Source: Parahoeflea halophila
GTDB lineage: Bacteria; Pseudomonadota; Alphaproteobacteria; Rhizobiales; Rhizobiaceae
Reading direction: 5' to 3'
Assembly (NCBI RefSeq): GCF_900220985.1
Contig: NZ_OCPC01000001.1
Span: forward strand, 722,836-786,835
Length of the DNA: 64,000 bases
The notes under the pieces were generated by a model. The model saw only the letters and a list, made by a program, of their open reading frames with translations, searched no databases and was not told the DNA's origin. This document shows positions 63,032 through 64,000 of the stretch, piece after piece (positions within the stretch are counted from its first letter, which is position 1; each line of letters starts with the position of its first letter). The position numbers and the translations under genes were made by a program.

Positions 63032-64000
63032 TCAGTTGGAAACCGGCAGGATATAGGCGTCGAAACAGGGCGTCAGTTCGATCCGCTGGTGTTCGGTCAG
63101 GGCCGATTGATAATGCTCGAACAGCACCTTTCTGGCGTGGTGCACCGGACAGGACGGCGCCAGCACCAGGTCCGTCCCGGCCACCGCGTCACGGGTCCTG
63201 TCGTCGAGCTCGGGAACCGCCCGGCTTGGATCGGCACCGATTGCGACATGGTCCGCCCCCTTCTTGTTCAGGATGTAGGGAAACGGATTGGCGAAATCGA
63301 GATTGAGGACACGTTCGAACCGGCGCCGGCTGCGGACTTCCAGCCCCTTGATCGCCACTGCCGCTGCCTGCATTTCCTTGAGCAGCAGATACTGGTAATC
63401 CGGGTCCGAAAACAGCAGGAACGAAGGCAGCGCCTCGGTTTCGGCAAGCGCGTCGTAGGCGTCGCGGTGGGCGATGTAGATCCCGCGCATCCGCTGCGCC
63501 CGCTCGACGAAGATATCCTTGGCCGACACCTGGCCGATCGGTCCCAGATCCGGCGCATCAAGCTCGACATAGCCGGGCGACACCGCAAGCGCCCGCGCAG
63601 CCTTGTGCAGCACTGTGCTCACAGGCGGCACCACCGTGAAGCCGATCAGCACCAGGATGACCATGCGGTAGCGCCCATAACCGTCTCTCAGCCGCATGAG
63701 GATTGCCAGAAGCGCCGGCCAGACCATCAGGAAGGCCTGGCTGCCGGTGTTTTGGGTCTCGTAGAACAGCCCACAGACCAGCAGCAGTCCGACCCAGAAC
63801 CAGTCCGCATCAATCAGCCGCGCGATCCGGGTGGCGCCAGCGCGGCCACCGGCTGCGGGATTGCCGCTCAGGGCCGCGATCAGCAACACCATCGCCAGAG
63901 CCCCGCCAGCGCCGAAAACGTTGAAATGCAGCGACGCGGCAGTCAGGAACCGGGGCAGCAGCGCACCAGTGTTCTGCGAGGCCAGCACCACGATGTCCTG
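63032..64000 (-). CDS. polytopic membrane protein (partial, runs off right edge)
   Basis: At least 323 residues; the frame is open to the edge with no stop, so the start lies beyond it. The visible part has four hydrophobic helices (ALAMVLLIAAL, WVGLLLVCGLFYET, FLMVWPALLAIL, MVILVLIGFTVVPP) and then a soluble C-terminal domain of about 190 residues ending AYILPVSN. No family is recognised. The helix-then-soluble layout resembles polysaccharide or glycosyltransferase-type membrane proteins, but no motif proves it. Confidence 0.7.
   Translation of the reverse strand, partial: QDIVVLASQNTGALLPRFLTAASLHFNVFGAGGALAMVLLIAALSGNPAAGGRAGATRIARLIDADWFWVGLLLVCGLFYETQNTGSQAFLMVWPALLAILMRLRDGYGRYRMVILVLIGFTVVPPVSTVLHKAARALAVSPGYVELDAPDLGPIGQVSAKDIFVERAQRMRGIYIAHRDAYDALAETEALPSFLLFSDPDYQYLLLKEMQAAAVAIKGLEVRSRRRFERVLNLDFANPFPYILNKKGADHVAIGADPSRAVPELDDRTRDAVAGTDLVLAPSCPVHHARKVLFEHYQSALTEHQRIELTPCFDAYILPVSN

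Noticed and set aside
1-64000. CRISPR arrays, rRNA or tRNA genes, IS elements, phage genes
   Set aside because: No direct-repeat array, no tRNA-like clover sequence, no transposase or integrase frame was found on reading through.

Overview
The window reads as chromosomal DNA of a GC-rich alphaproteobacterium of the Rhizobiales, probably a Hoeflea-like marine relative. This is inferred from the aerobic cobalamin (cob) gene set, cbtAB under an alphaproteobacterial-style B12 riboswitch, an ExoD-family gene, a DUF1127-like small gene and rhizobial-style palindromic repeats. I see no rRNA, tRNA, CRISPR array, IS element or prophage.

Region 1 (1-16.3 kb, mostly minus strand) is cobalamin synthesis and cobalt uptake. 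A cobalamin riboswitch (about 14440-14755) precedes cbtB-cbtA-cobP-cobW-cobN-GNAT-cobO. A second minus-strand run carries a small membrane protein gene, a His-tailed cbiX, cobH, cobL, cobI and a cobJ cut by the left edge. cobQ lies upstream of the riboswitch operon. A TauE/SafE permease and two TerB-domain genes sit between the two runs. cobN carries an in-frame palindromic insertion.

Region 2 (16.5-32.9 kb) is the most interesting part. A ProXWV-type betaine/choline ABC importer is followed by a methionine synthase split into separate proteins: homocysteine methyltransferase (20.5 kb), corrinoid protein (24.3 kb) and methyl-THF:corrinoid methyltransferase (29.8 kb). With them are a RACE-type reductive activator (30.8 kb), a MetV/MetF-type methylene-THF reductase pair (28.1-29.8 kb), a non-pyrrolysine MttB-family methyltransferase (22.4 kb), a QueG-like 4Fe-4S protein, DUF1638 and a PF13769 protein. 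Two similar palindromic operator candidates (20458 and 29793) precede the homocysteine and methyl-THF genes. Arg/Gly-rich tails recur on four of the methyl-transfer proteins. I infer a modular system that can pass methyl groups from methyl-THF, and possibly from a quaternary amine, through one corrinoid carrier to homocysteine.

Region 3 (32.9-47.6 kb) is mixed: an MFS transporter, LysR and GlxA-type regulators, two tandem-receiver response regulators, a DUF1194 protein, a divergent VOC/TetR pair, a large dimethylglycine/sarcosine dehydrogenase-like flavoprotein, a DUF3772/MscS channel and a DUF924 protein.

Region 4 (47.7-61.9 kb, minus strand) holds an overlapping leucine catabolism operon (TetR-ivd-DUF1622-mccB-ASCH-mccA) and a Liv-type ABC importer operon headed by an acyl-CoA synthetase. 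Near-identical TetR-type palindromes at 53937 and 61840 suggest that one regulator controls both.

Region 5 (61.9-64 kb) has a DUF1611/DgcN-like gene and a membrane protein cut by the right edge.
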